NCBI RefSeq assembly: GCF_900115065.1
Contig: NZ_FOVE01000013.1
Location: 1-64,000 of the forward strand
Direction: 5' to 3'
DNA length: 64,000 nucleotides
Source: Formivibrio citricus
GTDB taxonomy: Bacteria > Pseudomonadota > Gammaproteobacteria > Burkholderiales > Chitinibacteraceae
The notes beneath the pieces were generated by a model. It was not told the DNA's origin and did no database searches. It saw nothing but the letters and a program-made list of their open reading frames with translations. Of the stretch, positions 32,664 to 41,213 are shown piece by piece; the stretch's first letter is position 1; the number at the start of each line of letters is the position of its first letter. The translations under genes were made by a program, and so were the position numbers.

Positions 32664-32803
32664 AACCTGTTCGCGATCGGCCGTGAGAAGCCGTCAGCGG
32701 GGTGAAGAGCGGCGCAAAAACCGGGGTGTACAAGGAGTACATGAGGATTTTGAGCAGCGCATGAGCCCCGATCACGGTTTCGCAGCAAGATTGTGAACAG
32801 GTT
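32664..32803. repeat. 140-bp element with terminal inverted repeats
   Basis: Ends are AACCTGTTCGCGATC (from 32664) and, reversed, AACCTGTTCACAATC (to 32803), matching at 13 of 15 positions. Inside is a palindrome TGTACaaggaGTACA (32727-32741). No coding content that I can support. It has the layout of a small non-autonomous mobile or structured repeat, inserted two bases after the rsmA stop. Confidence 0.6.
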
Positions 32804-32865
32804 CTAAGCTTGTTTCCCGGGCAAATTAAACGTAGCCTGAGAGAGTTCACCGCCGGAATACCGTC

Positions 32866-33876
32866 ATGCTTCTGCTCGAGCCGCTCTGGCGCCCCGATGG
32901 CACCTGCTCCGCGCTGCTGGCCCACCTGCCGGCAGCGGAATTGCCCCGTCTCGCCTCGGCGCTGGAGGAAACACCGCTGTTCGGCGCCCCCTGCTACTGG
33001 CCCGCGCCGGCAGGCAGCCTGCCGCCCGGGTTGCCGGCCATTCACTCGCTGGAAGCGGTCGGGCCCGCTGGCTGCGATGCGCCGGATACGCCGCGCTGTC
33101 TCGTACCGTTCGGTGCCCCTCTGCCTGAGCAGCCCTTCATCCTGACCGGGCTGGGCGATCCGGGCCAGCTGTCCACCCTGCAAGGTCGCGATGCCCTGGT
33201 TTGCGGCCCCTGGATCACCGCACCCCTGCCACGCGCCACCCCCAACCCCGCCCAGCCAGTCCTGCTGGAATTGCTGGGGCTGATCGTGCGCGATGCCGAA
33301 GTAGCCGAACTGGAGCGCATTTTCGCCAAGGCACCCCAGCTCACGATCAACCTGCTGCGGCTCGTCAACTCGGTCGCCATGAGCTCGCATCGCCATACCG
33401 AAAGCCTGCGCCAGGCCATCGCCCTGCTGGGCCGCCGCCAACTGCAGCGCTGGCTGCAGTTGCTGCTTTACGCCGAGCAATACGGCGCAGAAGCTGCTTT
33501 GCCCCCTCTTTTCACGGCCGCCGCATTGCGCGCCAAACGCATGGAATCCTGGGCGCTGGCCGGCTGGCTTCCGGGGCTCTCACCAGATACGGCTTTCCTG
33601 GCCGGCATGCTCTCGCTCATGGATCGCCTGTTCGGCATGCCCCTGGCCGAGGTACTGGCCTCGCTGCCGTTGCCGAAGGGGCTGCAGGACGGTCTTCTGC
33701 GCGGCACAGGCGAAGTCGGCGAAGCGCTGGAATGCATGGTGTCATGCGAAGCCGGCAACGTACAGGCACTCGGGGAACGCATGATCGACAGGATTGACAG
33801 CCACGAACACTGGATGGATTGCGAGGTCGACGCTGTTTCCTGGGCGCTGTCGCTTCACGGAAAGGTCGGGCGATGA
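32866..33876 (+). CDS. HDOD domain protein with degenerate EAL-like N-terminus
   Basis: 336 aa. Residues about 130-330 form an HDOD domain (ERIFAKAPQLTINLLRLVNS, RQAIALLGRRQLQRWLQLLL), as in YuxH-type EAL-HDOD proteins. The N-terminal part keeps the length and feel of an EAL domain but lacks the EAL motif and catalytic acids (it ends LVCGPWI), so no phosphodiesterase activity is expected. HDOD domains are signalling or scaffolding modules without known catalysis. The stop overlaps the start of the next gene (ATGA), tying it to a c-di-GMP protein; the two probably act together. Confidence 0.8.
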   Translation: MLLLEPLWRPDGTCSALLAHLPAAELPRLASALEETPLFGAPCYWPAPAGSLPPGLPAIHSLEAVGPAGCDAPDTPRCLVPFGAPLPEQPFILTGLGDPGQLSTLQGRDALVCGPWITAPLPRATPNPAQPVLLELLGLIVRDAEVAELERIFAKAPQLTINLLRLVNSVAMSSHRHTESLRQAIALLGRRQLQRWLQLLLYAEQYGAEAALPPLFTAAALRAKRMESWALAGWLPGLSPDTAFLAGMLSLMDRLFGMPLAEVLASLPLPKGLQDGLLRGTGEVGEALECMVSCEAGNVQALGERMIDRIDSHEHWMDCEVDAVSWALSLHGKVGR

Positions 33877-35903
33877 TCTCCAACGAACTCCAGTACGGCG
33901 AACAGTTGCTGGCCGAAATCGGCGCCTCTATCGTCACGCTCGATCTCCAGGGCTACATCACTGGCTGGAACGCCGGTGCCGAACAATTGTTCGGTTACAG
34001 CGCACCAGAGGCGCTGGGGCGGCATATCCTGATGCTCTATGCCGACGAAAACGAAGACGACGCCGATCTCTTCAACACTGTCATGCGCCAGGGCCGCGGC
34101 GAAATGGAAGTCACCCGCCGCAAGAAAAACGGCGAGGTCTTCTGGGCCAGCATCTATTTCGCGCTGGCGCGGGACAGCGAGGGCCGCCCCTCGCGCATGG
34201 TCGGCTTCCTGCGCGACATCACCGACCGCATGCAGGCAGAAGAAAAAGCCCGCCTCTACACGCGCATCTTCGATTCCGCCAACGACGCCATCATCGTCAC
34301 CGATCCGGAAAACAGGATCATCAGCGCCAATCCGGCCTATTGCCGCATCACGGGCTTTTGCAACGAAGAGGCGGTCGGGCAGGTTCCCGGCTTCCTGTGC
34401 GAAGAAGGACCGGACCCCGAACAAGCGCGGCAAATCGTCGCTACGCTCTCTGCTACCGGTCACTGGGAAGGCGAGCTGTGGAGCAAGCGCAAGGACGGCG
34501 AGGCTTTCCCTGCCTGGGGCATCATCAGCGCGGTGCGCAATGAAACCGGCAAGGTCATCCATAATTTCTGCGTCTTTTCCGACCTGACGGAACGCAAGAA
34601 CGCCGAGGCACAGATCCACCGCCTCGCCTATTACGACCAGCTCACCAGCCTGCCCAACCGGGCGCTGCTTTTTTCGCTGCTGGAACAGGCGCTTGCGGAA
34701 TCGCGCCGGCACGGAAAAAAGGGCGCGCTGCTCTGTTTCAATGTGGCAGGCTTCAAGCACATCAACGACTCGTTCGGCCACCGGGCAGCAGACCGCCTGC
34801 TGATCGAGCTGGCGCAGCGCCTCCGGGACGTACTGCGCGAAGCGGACGTCGTGGCGCGCTCCAGCGCCGACGAATTCTTCATCGGGATCTTCGACATCCG
34901 TCATCGCGAAGATGCCGCCATCGTCGCCCGCCGCCTGCTTGATGCCTTGTCGCGCCCCTTCTTCATCAAGAAACAGGAAGTGCTGCTGTCATCGCACGTC
35001 GGCGCCGCCGTATTTCCCGGCGACGGACGCGATGCCGAAACGCTCATCAACAAATCCGCCGTGGCACTCTACCGGGCACGGGAAAGCGGCCAGGATTTCC
35101 TGTTTTATTCGGCGGAAATGAACCGGCGTTCGCTGGCGAGGGTGATGCTGGACACAGAGCTGCGCTACGCGCTGGAACGCAACGAATTCCTGCTGCATTA
35201 CCAGCCGCAATACCACCAGCAGACCGGCCGGATCGTCGGCGCGGAAGCACTGGTGCGCTGGAAACATCCCCGCCGCGGGCTGGTTCCGCCCTCGGAATTC
35301 ATCCCCTTTGCCGAGGAAACCGGCCTGATTCTGCTCATCGGAGAATGGATCGCCCAGGAAGTCATCCGCCAGGTCGGCGAATGGAACCGGCAAGGACTGT
35401 CGCTGCCCCGCCTGTCCCTCAACCTCTCGGCCAAGCAGTTCAGGCCCGGTCTGGTGGAGCGACTGCAAGCGCTCTGCGAGCAGCATGGCGTCAGGACCGA
35501 GCAGCTTGAACTGGAAGTCACCGAAACGCTGCTCATGCACGGCGATGCCCAGACGACCGACCTGATCCATGCCCTGAGCGAAGCCGGCTTCGCGCTGGCG
35601 CTGGACGATTTCGGCTCGGGGTATTCCAACCTTGCCTACCTGCACCGCTTCCCGTTCGACACGCTGAAAATCGACCGTTCCTTCGTATCGGGCCTGCCGG
35701 GCAACAACAGCAACGCGGCGCTGGTGCGCGCCATTCTCGGCATTGCGGAGAGTCTTGGCATCGAACCGATTGCCGAGGGCGTGGAAACCGCGGAGGAAGC
35801 GCACTTCCTGCTGCAACACGGTTGCCCGCGCTATCAGGGCTTCCTGTTCTCCCGGCCGCTGCCATTGGACGGCTTCGTCAGCCTGCTGGATGCACAGCCG
35901 TAG
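33873..35903 (+). CDS. PAS-PAS-GGDEF-EAL c-di-GMP signalling protein
   Basis: 676 aa, no membrane segments. PAS1 about residues 5-118 and PAS2 about 125-245 are each followed by the usual DITDR/DLTERKNAEAQ linker. The GGDEF-like domain starts at LAYYDQLTSLPNR, near residue 250. Its active-site loop reads SSADEF instead of GGDEF (near residue 330), so cyclase activity is doubtful. The EAL domain (about 425-676) keeps EALVRW, DDFGSGYS and IAEGVET, so it looks like a working c-di-GMP phosphodiesterase. It is translationally coupled to the HDOD gene. Confidence 0.92.
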   Translation: MISNELQYGEQLLAEIGASIVTLDLQGYITGWNAGAEQLFGYSAPEALGRHILMLYADENEDDADLFNTVMRQGRGEMEVTRRKKNGEVFWASIYFALARDSEGRPSRMVGFLRDITDRMQAEEKARLYTRIFDSANDAIIVTDPENRIISANPAYCRITGFCNEEAVGQVPGFLCEEGPDPEQARQIVATLSATGHWEGELWSKRKDGEAFPAWGIISAVRNETGKVIHNFCVFSDLTERKNAEAQIHRLAYYDQLTSLPNRALLFSLLEQALAESRRHGKKGALLCFNVAGFKHINDSFGHRAADRLLIELAQRLRDVLREADVVARSSADEFFIGIFDIRHREDAAIVARRLLDALSRPFFIKKQEVLLSSHVGAAVFPGDGRDAETLINKSAVALYRARESGQDFLFYSAEMNRRSLARVMLDTELRYALERNEFLLHYQPQYHQQTGRIVGAEALVRWKHPRRGLVPPSEFIPFAEETGLILLIGEWIAQEVIRQVGEWNRQGLSLPRLSLNLSAKQFRPGLVERLQALCEQHGVRTEQLELEVTETLLMHGDAQTTDLIHALSEAGFALALDDFGSGYSNLAYLHRFPFDTLKIDRSFVSGLPGNNSNAALVRAILGIAESLGIEPIAEGVETAEEAHFLLQHGCPRYQGFLFSRPLPLDGFVSLLDAQP

Positions 35904-36233
35904 GCATTTCTGAACGCCCAGAGCGTAGATCAAATAAACCACAATCGTCGGAAAGCGCTTTGCTTTTCCGATCTGCTCGCCTTCGCCGCCCTTCGCGGAT
36001 TACATCCGCTCCCACATATTCTCGCCACGGCAGACGACTTTCTTTATCCCCTCGGCCTGCGCCGAGAAAGCGGAGCGAGACCCGGGCTCGCGACCGACCG
36101 AGGGTAGCCCGGAGGGCCGCAAGGCGGGGTCGCTCTTTTGGTTTCTTTTCTTGACGAAGCAAAAAAAGAAACTCGCCCGCCGGGGAGAACTCCCGGCATC
36201 AAACACTACGCGCCACAGGCGCTTAAAGCAGCC
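35904..36233. other. Intergenic region with palindromes and low-complexity runs
   Basis: No gene found. It holds a second copy of the REP-like palindrome seen near dacC (35946-35973). A stretch of about 200 bp follows with short G/C-rich inverted segments (CGGCCTGCGCCGAG, GGTAGCCCGGAGGGCC) and A/T homopolymers (TTGGTTTCTTTTC, GCAAAAAAAGAAAC). Such stretches give false overlapping open frames on both strands. Confidence 0.5.
35946..35973. repeat. REP-like palindrome, second copy
   Basis: Imperfect palindrome CGTCGGAAAGCGCTTT-GCTTTTCCGATCT, the same family as 11465-11493 in this window. Confidence 0.55.
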
Positions 36234-36614
36234 TCAGGCATTCCTGAACGCCCAGAAACGGCTGCCGGCGAAGTTCCAGATCAGGCCGATGCCGGTCGTC
36301 ACCACCTGCGCCAGGAAGTATTGCCAGCCCCAGTGATGCACCATGAGGGTCATCAGCCCGGTGTTGATGCACCAGCCGATGCCGAGCACCGCGTAGTACT
36401 TGCTCGCCGTTTCGACATGGGACTTGCCGCTCTTGAACGTGAAGAAATAATTCAGGAAATAATTGACCACCGACCCCAGCACATAGCCCACCGCCGAGGC
36501 CGCTGCGGCCGGCGCGCCGGCATATTCCACCCCGGCCCACAGCACCACATACTGCACGGCGGTGCCGCACAGACCCACTGCGGCGAAATGAAGGAACTGG
36601 CGGCGAATCGACAT
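36234..36614 (-). CDS. GtrA family membrane protein
   Basis: The 126-aa protein has four hydrophobic helices. Seen: FLHFAAVGLCGTAVQYVVLW, GYVLGSVVNYFLNYFFTF, WCINTGLMTLMV and GLIWNFAGSRFWAFRN, the GtrA/DPMS pattern. Family members are thought to move undecaprenyl-linked sugars across the inner membrane or to assist glycosyltransferases. No glycosyltransferase is adjacent, so the substrate is unknown. The ATG at 36614 (MSIRRQFLHF) was chosen because upstream sequence in this frame is not protein-like. Confidence 0.85.
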   Translation of the reverse strand: MSIRRQFLHFAAVGLCGTAVQYVVLWAGVEYAGAPAAAASAVGYVLGSVVNYFLNYFFTFKSGKSHVETASKYYAVLGIGWCINTGLMTLMVHHWGWQYFLAQVVTTGIGLIWNFAGSRFWAFRNA

Positions 36615-36719
36615 GCTGGATACCCGAAAATCAATCTGGCGCCATGATACGCAGGATGGGCCGGGGACGCGAGTCAGGCCGCGCTTGCATCCGTGGAATC
36701 GATCCGGTCCAATGACGGC

Positions 36720-36989
36720 ATGAACCCGACACCGATTCCCTGCCGCCCCGACTGCGGCGCCTGCTGCACTGCGCCCTCCATCTCCAGCCCCATCCCCGGC
36801 ATGGAAAACGGCAAACCCGCCGGCGTGCGCTGCATCCAGCTCACCGCGGCGAACCTGTGCGCCATTTTCGGCCAGGCGGAACGCCCCGCCTGTTGCTCGG
36901 GACTCAACCCTTCCGAAGAAATGTGCGGAACCTCGCGGGAAGAAGCGCTGCTCTGGCTGACGCAGCTGGAGCGCGCCACCCGGCCATGA
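36720..36989 (+). CDS. YkgJ family cysteine-cluster protein
   Basis: The 89-aa protein has the cysteine pattern CRPDCGACC near the start, then CIQL, LCAIF, and ACCSGL, as in UPF0153/YkgJ proteins thought to bind a metal or Fe-S cluster. No biochemical role is established. The start at 36720 gives [12 protein letters not shown]; an in-frame ATG at 36693 adds nine residues. Confidence 0.8.
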   Translation: MNPTPIPCRPDCGACCTAPSISSPIPGMENGKPAGVRCIQLTAANLCAIFGQAERPACCSGLNPSEEMCGTSREEALLWLTQLERATRP

Positions 36990-37025
36990 GCGGGCGCTGT
37001 CGCACGCGCTCTTTCCTCCCAAAGA

Positions 37026-37457
37026 CTACCGGCTCCTGCCGTTGCCAATCGCCGGCTCGATTTTTGCGAACAGAGCCATGCCCGCCAGCATGGCCGCGAC
37101 AAAAACCAGCACTTTCCCCGCCCCCGCTCCCAGCAACACCAGTGCCGGTCCCGGACAGATACCGGCCAGCCCCCAGCCCGCACCGAACAACAGGCCGCCG
37201 AAAACCAGACGCTGGTCAAGATTGCGCGTATTCGGCAACTGGATGGAATGCCCCAGAAAGGATGCCCCTCTGCGCTTTGCCAAGGCAAAGGCAACAGCGC
37301 TGACCGGAATCGCGCCGCCCATGACGAACGCGAGCGAAGGATCCCAGCGGCCGGTCAGGTCAAGAAAAGCCAGCACTTTGGCCGGATCTCCCATGCCGGC
37401 AACAATCAAGCCCATCCCGAACAGCAAACCTGCAATCAACGAAAAAACCGTAGGCAT
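37026..37457 (-). CDS. YeeE/YedE-type half transporter (PmpB-like)
   Basis: The 143-aa membrane protein has the cysteine motif GICPGPALV in a helix, as in the second member of PmpA/PmpB pairs (YeeE/YedE family, sulfur-compound import). Hydrophobic helices are visible at the N-terminus (VFSLIAGLLFGMGLIVAGM), middle and C-terminus. It lies 10 bp downstream of its partner and in the same leftward run as the ArsR-type repressor. Likely role: moving thiosulfate or other sulfane sulfur across the inner membrane. Confidence 0.85.
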   Translation of the reverse strand: MPTVFSLIAGLLFGMGLIVAGMGDPAKVLAFLDLTGRWDPSLAFVMGGAIPVSAVAFALAKRRGASFLGHSIQLPNTRNLDQRLVFGGLLFGAGWGLAGICPGPALVLLGAGAGKVLVFVAAMLAGMALFAKIEPAIGNGRSR

Positions 37458-37467
37458 GATGGAATCC

Positions 37468-37899
37468 TTACCTCAGAAAATGACGAACCGCGAAGACGGT
37501 CGCGAAACCCATGAACATGAAAGATGCCGTTGCCACCATCGAGCGCGGCGACAGGCGCGACAATCCGCACACGCCATGGCCGCTGGTGCAGCCCGAGCCA
37601 TAGCGCGTACCGAATCCAACCAGCAAACCGGCCAGTATCAGCGTTGGCCAGCTCGCCTCGATCCGGCTTGCCGGCAGGTCGCCGAACAGAAGGTAGAGCA
37701 TCGGAGCAAGCAACAACCCCAGCACGAACGCCGCGCGCCACAAGACATCGCCACGCTTCGGTTGCAGCAAACCGCTCACGACCCCGCTAATCCCTGCGAT
37801 TCGCCCGTTCGTGAGCAACAGGATGGCGATGGCCAATCCGATCAATCCGCCACCGGCCAGTGACAAATACGGGGTAAAACCATTCCAGTCGATCATCAT
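37468..37899 (-). CDS. YeeE/YedE-type half transporter (PmpA-like)
   Basis: The 143-aa membrane protein carries the family motif [15 protein letters not shown], in which the conserved cysteine passes sulfur species along the channel in YeeE. It pairs with the PmpB-like gene just downstream. Its start touches the end of the ArsR-type repressor gene (37896-37899), so the three genes form one coupled operon under that repressor. Confidence 0.87.
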   Translation of the reverse strand: MMIDWNGFTPYLSLAGGGLIGLAIAILLLTNGRIAGISGVVSGLLQPKRGDVLWRAAFVLGLLLAPMLYLLFGDLPASRIEASWPTLILAGLLVGFGTRYGSGCTSGHGVCGLSRLSPRSMVATASFMFMGFATVFAVRHFLR

Positions 37900-38225
37900 T
37901 GCTTTTCACTCTCCCAAACCGGGCAATACAGCCCGTACAAGGTTTTCAGCATCGCCAGTATCTTTTGATCGGCGATGGAATAATAGATTCGTTTGCCATC
38001 ACGCCGAGTGGCCACCATCTCTTCCGTACGCAACACACCGAGCTGCTGCGACAAAGTCGGTTGATGCACATCCAGCAACGCCTCCAGCTCGCTCACCGAT
38101 TTTTCACCCTGACTGAGCTGACAAAGAATCTGCAGGCGGTCTTCATTCGCCAGCGCTTTCAACAAAGCCGTGGCCGCACGCGCTGCGCCACGCATCTGCG
38201 TTACATCGAGCATCACATCTTCCAT
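37896..38225 (-). CDS. BigR/SqrR-like ArsR-family sulfane-sulfur repressor
   Basis: 109 aa, winged helix. The recognition helix region is [14 protein letters not shown], with the wing [11 protein letters not shown]. Two cysteines stand at C35 ([11 protein letters not shown]) and C101 (LYGLYCPVW), the positions of the redox pair in BigR and SqrR, which form a polysulfide bridge and release DNA. Divergent from the CoA-disulfide reductase/rhodanese gene and upstream of a YeeE/YedE pair, as in bigR operons. The start is ATG 38225; an ATG four codons in is also possible. Confidence 0.88.
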   Translation of the reverse strand: MEDVMLDVTQMRGAARAATALLKALANEDRLQILCQLSQGEKSVSELEALLDVHQPTLSQQLGVLRTEEMVATRRDGKRIYYSIADQKILAMLKTLYGLYCPVWESEKQ

Positions 38226-38254
38226 AAGGTTACCGCTCAACGAATTATTTTTGC

Positions 38255-38278
38255 ATATTATGTTTTTATGTATAATAT
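38255..38278. promoter_or_regulatory. Candidate operator of the BigR/SqrR-like repressor, overlapping a -10 box
   Basis: A very AT-rich imperfect palindrome: ATATTA (38255-38260) and TAATAT (38273-38278), extendable to ATATTAT/ATAATAT. TATAAT at 38271-38276 is a likely -10 for the rightward gene. AT-rich palindromes of this sort are bound by BigR-type repressors. It lies midway between the two divergent starts. Confidence 0.6.
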
Positions 38279-38339
38279 AAGTCAAGAGATTCAACTTCAC
38301 GGCATGAACCCATGCCTCGCCAACCACAAAGAGGATCAC

Positions 38340-39992
38340 ATGAAAGCATTGCAGGTACTGGTCATTGGCGGCGTCGCAGCAGGCGCTTCGTTTGCCGCCC
38401 GCGCGCGCAGACTGAGCGAATCGGCGCAAATCACCGTCATTGAGCGCGGCCCCGATGTTTCGTTCGCCAACTGCGGCCTGCCCTACCACATCGGCGGGGA
38501 GATTCCGGTGCGCGACGTATTGGCCATGCAAACGCCCGCCTCGCTCAAGGCGCTGTTGAACGTCGACGTACGCACCCGCAGCGAAGCCGTGCGCATCGAC
38601 CGGCAAAACAAGCGCGTGCGGGTCCATGACCTGCAAACCGGACAAAGCGAATGGTTGCCCTACGACAAGCTAATGCTGGCACCGGGCGCTGCACCCCGCA
38701 TTCCCGCCATTCCGGGCATCAAGGATTCGCGCATCCATGCGCTTCGCAACCTGGCCGACATGGACCGCATCGCCGCAGCCACGGAATCCGGTATGCGCGC
38801 CGTGGTGGTCGGCGCCGGGTTCATCGGTCTGGAAATGGCGGAACAACTGCACCGCAAGGGATTGACGGTCGAGGTCGTGCAATCGGGGCCGCAGGTGCTG
38901 TCGCAGATCGATGCGAAGATGGCAATGCTGCTGGGAAACGAATTGGCGCATCACGACATCAAGCTGCACCTGAACGAGCAGATCGTGCGCTTCGAAGGCC
39001 AGGACGACGTATTGCATTGCCACCTGGCATCGGGCGGCAAGCTGGACGCCGATTTCGTGGTCATGTCCATCGGCGTCGAGCCGGATTCCCCGCTTGCGCG
39101 CGAAGCCGGCTTGGCGCTCGGCGCGCGCGGTCATATCGTAGTCAACGATTTCATGCAGACTTCCGACGCGGATATCTATGCCGCCGGCGATGTCATTGAA
39201 ACGGCGGATCGTGTGTTCGGCGATCAGGTTTCCGTACCGCTCGGCGGACCGGCCAACCGGCAAGGTCGCGTCGCTGCGGATCATCTGTTCCTCAAAGAGC
39301 GCGCCCGCCCCTATCCGGGCTCGCTCGGCACCGCCATCGTGCGCGTATTCGAAGTGGCCGCAGGCGCCACCGGCTGGACCGAAAAACGGCTGAAAACGGC
39401 CGGTCGCGCTTACAGCATCACCACCGTCAACGATCTTCATCACGCCAGCTATTTCCCCGGCGCCAAACCGCTGACCGTATCGATTCTCTGGGAACCGGAA
39501 ACCGGCGTGCTGCTCGGTGCACAGGCCGCCGGTTATGAAGGCGTCGACAAGCGGCTCGACGTGCTGGCCACCGCCATCAGCGCCAAAATGACCGTTGAAG
39601 ACCTCTGCCATCTGGAGCTGGCCTATGCGCCGCCTTTCGGCTCGGCCAAAGACATCATCAACCTCGCCGGCTTTGCCGCCTGCAACCAGCGCGACGGGCT
39701 GGTCAGTACCGTCTCCGAACTGCCGGCCGATTCCAGCGTGCAGATCGTGGACGTACGCGGCAAGGCGCTTGCCGATGCCAACCCGGTTCCCGGCGCCATC
39801 AACATCCCGATGCCCATGCTGCGCGGCAATCTGGACAAACTCGACAGCAGCCGCCCGGTCGTCACCGTGTGCGCCTTGGGCAAGAACAGCTATTTTGCCT
39901 CTCGCGTGCTCAGGCAAAACGGCTTCGACGTGAAGAGCCTGGGCGGCGGGCTCAAGGTGCTGATGAACGCGCGCAACCCGGAAAAACAATAA
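38340..39992 (+). CDS. CoA-disulfide reductase-type flavoprotein fused to a rhodanese domain
   Basis: 550 aa. The FAD domain begins LVIGGVAAGASFAARARR, with a redox cysteine in SFANCGLPYH (C45). The NAD site is VVVGAGFIGLEMAEQL, and a dimerisation domain follows. The C-terminal rhodanese-like domain has its cysteine at C511 (VVTVCALGKNSY). This is the CoADR-Rhd architecture, known to reduce CoA persulfide, disulfide or polysulfide with NAD(P)H. ATG 38340 follows AAAGAGG. It is under the divergent BigR-like operator, so it probably serves sulfane-sulfur detoxification or use. Confidence 0.92.
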   Translation: MKALQVLVIGGVAAGASFAARARRLSESAQITVIERGPDVSFANCGLPYHIGGEIPVRDVLAMQTPASLKALLNVDVRTRSEAVRIDRQNKRVRVHDLQTGQSEWLPYDKLMLAPGAAPRIPAIPGIKDSRIHALRNLADMDRIAAATESGMRAVVVGAGFIGLEMAEQLHRKGLTVEVVQSGPQVLSQIDAKMAMLLGNELAHHDIKLHLNEQIVRFEGQDDVLHCHLASGGKLDADFVVMSIGVEPDSPLAREAGLALGARGHIVVNDFMQTSDADIYAAGDVIETADRVFGDQVSVPLGGPANRQGRVAADHLFLKERARPYPGSLGTAIVRVFEVAAGATGWTEKRLKTAGRAYSITTVNDLHHASYFPGAKPLTVSILWEPETGVLLGAQAAGYEGVDKRLDVLATAISAKMTVEDLCHLELAYAPPFGSAKDIINLAGFAACNQRDGLVSTVSELPADSSVQIVDVRGKALADANPVPGAINIPMPMLRGNLDKLDSSRPVVTVCALGKNSYFASRVLRQNGFDVKSLGGGLKVLMNARNPEKQ

Positions 39993-40066
39993 ACCGGGCT
40001 GAAATTTCGTGATGTTTGACTACCTTTAAAGTTGTTTCCGCATCAACCTAGCAAGGAGGGCGCAAC

Positions 40067-40606
40067 ATGAAACTCGAATCGAAAGACGGCGGCTGGAGCC
40101 CCTATCTCGCGGGTGGTCTGGTCGGAATACTGGCGGTGGTATCGGCCTACGCCACCACCATCCTGATGGGGAAAACCAATTTTCTCGGCGCTTCGACGAC
40201 ATTCGTGCGCGCGGCGGGCTTCATCGAGAAGCTGTTCGCCGAATCGCACGTCGCCAGCAACCTGTACTTCATCAAGGAAAAGGTCGCGCTCGACTGGCAG
40301 TTCCTGCTCATCATCGGCATCTTCATCGGCGCGCTGATCGCCTCGCTGGCCGACAGGAGCTTCAAGCTGGAAAGCGTTCCCCCGGCCTGGGCCGAGCGGT
40401 TTGGCCCGTCGGTGGGCAAGCGCGCCATCGGCGCATTCCTCGGCGGCATCGTCGCCATGTTCGGCGCCCGCCTGGCCGACGGCTGCCCGAGCGGACATGG
40501 CCTGAGCGGACTGATGCAGCTGTCGGTCAGCGGCATCGTTGCACTCTGCCTGTTCTTTGGCATCGGCATGCTCGTCGCCCATCTCGTCTACCGGAGGAAA
40601 TCATGA
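40067..40606 (+). CDS. YeeE/YedE family half transporter, second pair, first member
   Basis: The 179-aa membrane protein has GARLADGCPSGHGLSGLMQL, the cysteine motif of the family, with helices on both sides. The ribosome site AAGGAGG stands upstream of ATG 40067. Its stop overlaps the next gene by four bases (ATGA), so the two make a matched pair, distinct in sequence and longer than the first pair at 37.0-37.9 kb. It follows the CoADR-rhodanese gene on the same strand. Confidence 0.87.
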   Translation: MKLESKDGGWSPYLAGGLVGILAVVSAYATTILMGKTNFLGASTTFVRAAGFIEKLFAESHVASNLYFIKEKVALDWQFLLIIGIFIGALIASLADRSFKLESVPPAWAERFGPSVGKRAIGAFLGGIVAMFGARLADGCPSGHGLSGLMQLSVSGIVALCLFFGIGMLVAHLVYRRKS

Positions 40607-41133
40607 GCACTGCACAATGGTTGGGTCTGTTGACCGGTATCGGCTTTGGCTTCCTGCTGCAGAAGGGGCGCGTACTGCGCTTCGACAAGCAGCTCGGGGC
40701 CATGTTGCTCAAGGACATGACAATCATCAAGTTCATGCTCTCGGCCATCCTGGTCGGCATGATCGGTGTCATCGCGCTATCCAGCGCCGGGATCATCGCA
40801 CTGGCGCACAAGCCCATGAACGTCGGCGCCATCCTGCTTGGCGGCGCGCTGTTCGGCGGCGGCTGGGCAATCATGGGCTTCTGCCCCGGCACCTCGGTGG
40901 GTGCACTGGGCGAGGGGCGCTGGCATGCGATCTTTGCCATCGCCGGCATGATTGCCGGGGCGGCGCTCTACGCGGAACTGTATCCGTTCCTCAAGGCCAC
41001 CGTCCTGGCCTGGGCCGACTACGGCAAGATCGGCCTGCCCGACGTGCTCGGCATTTCGCCCTGGGCTATCGTGATCGCCTTCTGGGCAGGCAGCATCCCG
41101 CTGTTCGTCTGGTTCGAGAAAAAAGGGCTGTAG
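40603..41133 (+). CDS. YeeE/YedE family half transporter, second pair, second member
   Basis: The 176-aa membrane protein has the cysteine motif GFCPGTSVGALGEGRWHA and about five hydrophobic segments. It partners the overlapping upstream gene. Likely a sulfur-compound channel subunit in the same sulfane-sulfur pathway. It is followed by a perfect 15-bp hairpin. Confidence 0.87.
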   Translation: MSTAQWLGLLTGIGFGFLLQKGRVLRFDKQLGAMLLKDMTIIKFMLSAILVGMIGVIALSSAGIIALAHKPMNVGAILLGGALFGGGWAIMGFCPGTSVGALGEGRWHAIFAIAGMIAGAALYAELYPFLKATVLAWADYGKIGLPDVLGISPWAIVIAFWAGSIPLFVWFEKKGL

Positions 41134-41146
41134 GCCCCTGATGACA

Positions 41147-41179
41147 GGCATATCGGCGCTCAAGGAGCGCCGATATGCC
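41147..41179. repeat. Perfect 15-bp inverted repeat between convergent genes
   Basis: GGCATATCGGCGCTC (41147-41161) and GAGCGCCGATATGCC (41165-41179) with a 3-base loop. No T-run follows on either strand, so it is not a classical terminator, though it lies between two convergent genes and may stabilise 3' ends. Confidence 0.7.
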
Positions 41180-41213
41180 AGACGAGAAACAGCTCGTCAT
41201 CCAAAGCCTCCGG

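Noticed and set aside
36000-36233. A small gene antisense to the GtrA flank
   Set aside because: Overlapping frames on both strands are low-complexity Arg/Pro/Gly-rich sequence from palindromic DNA, without start signals.
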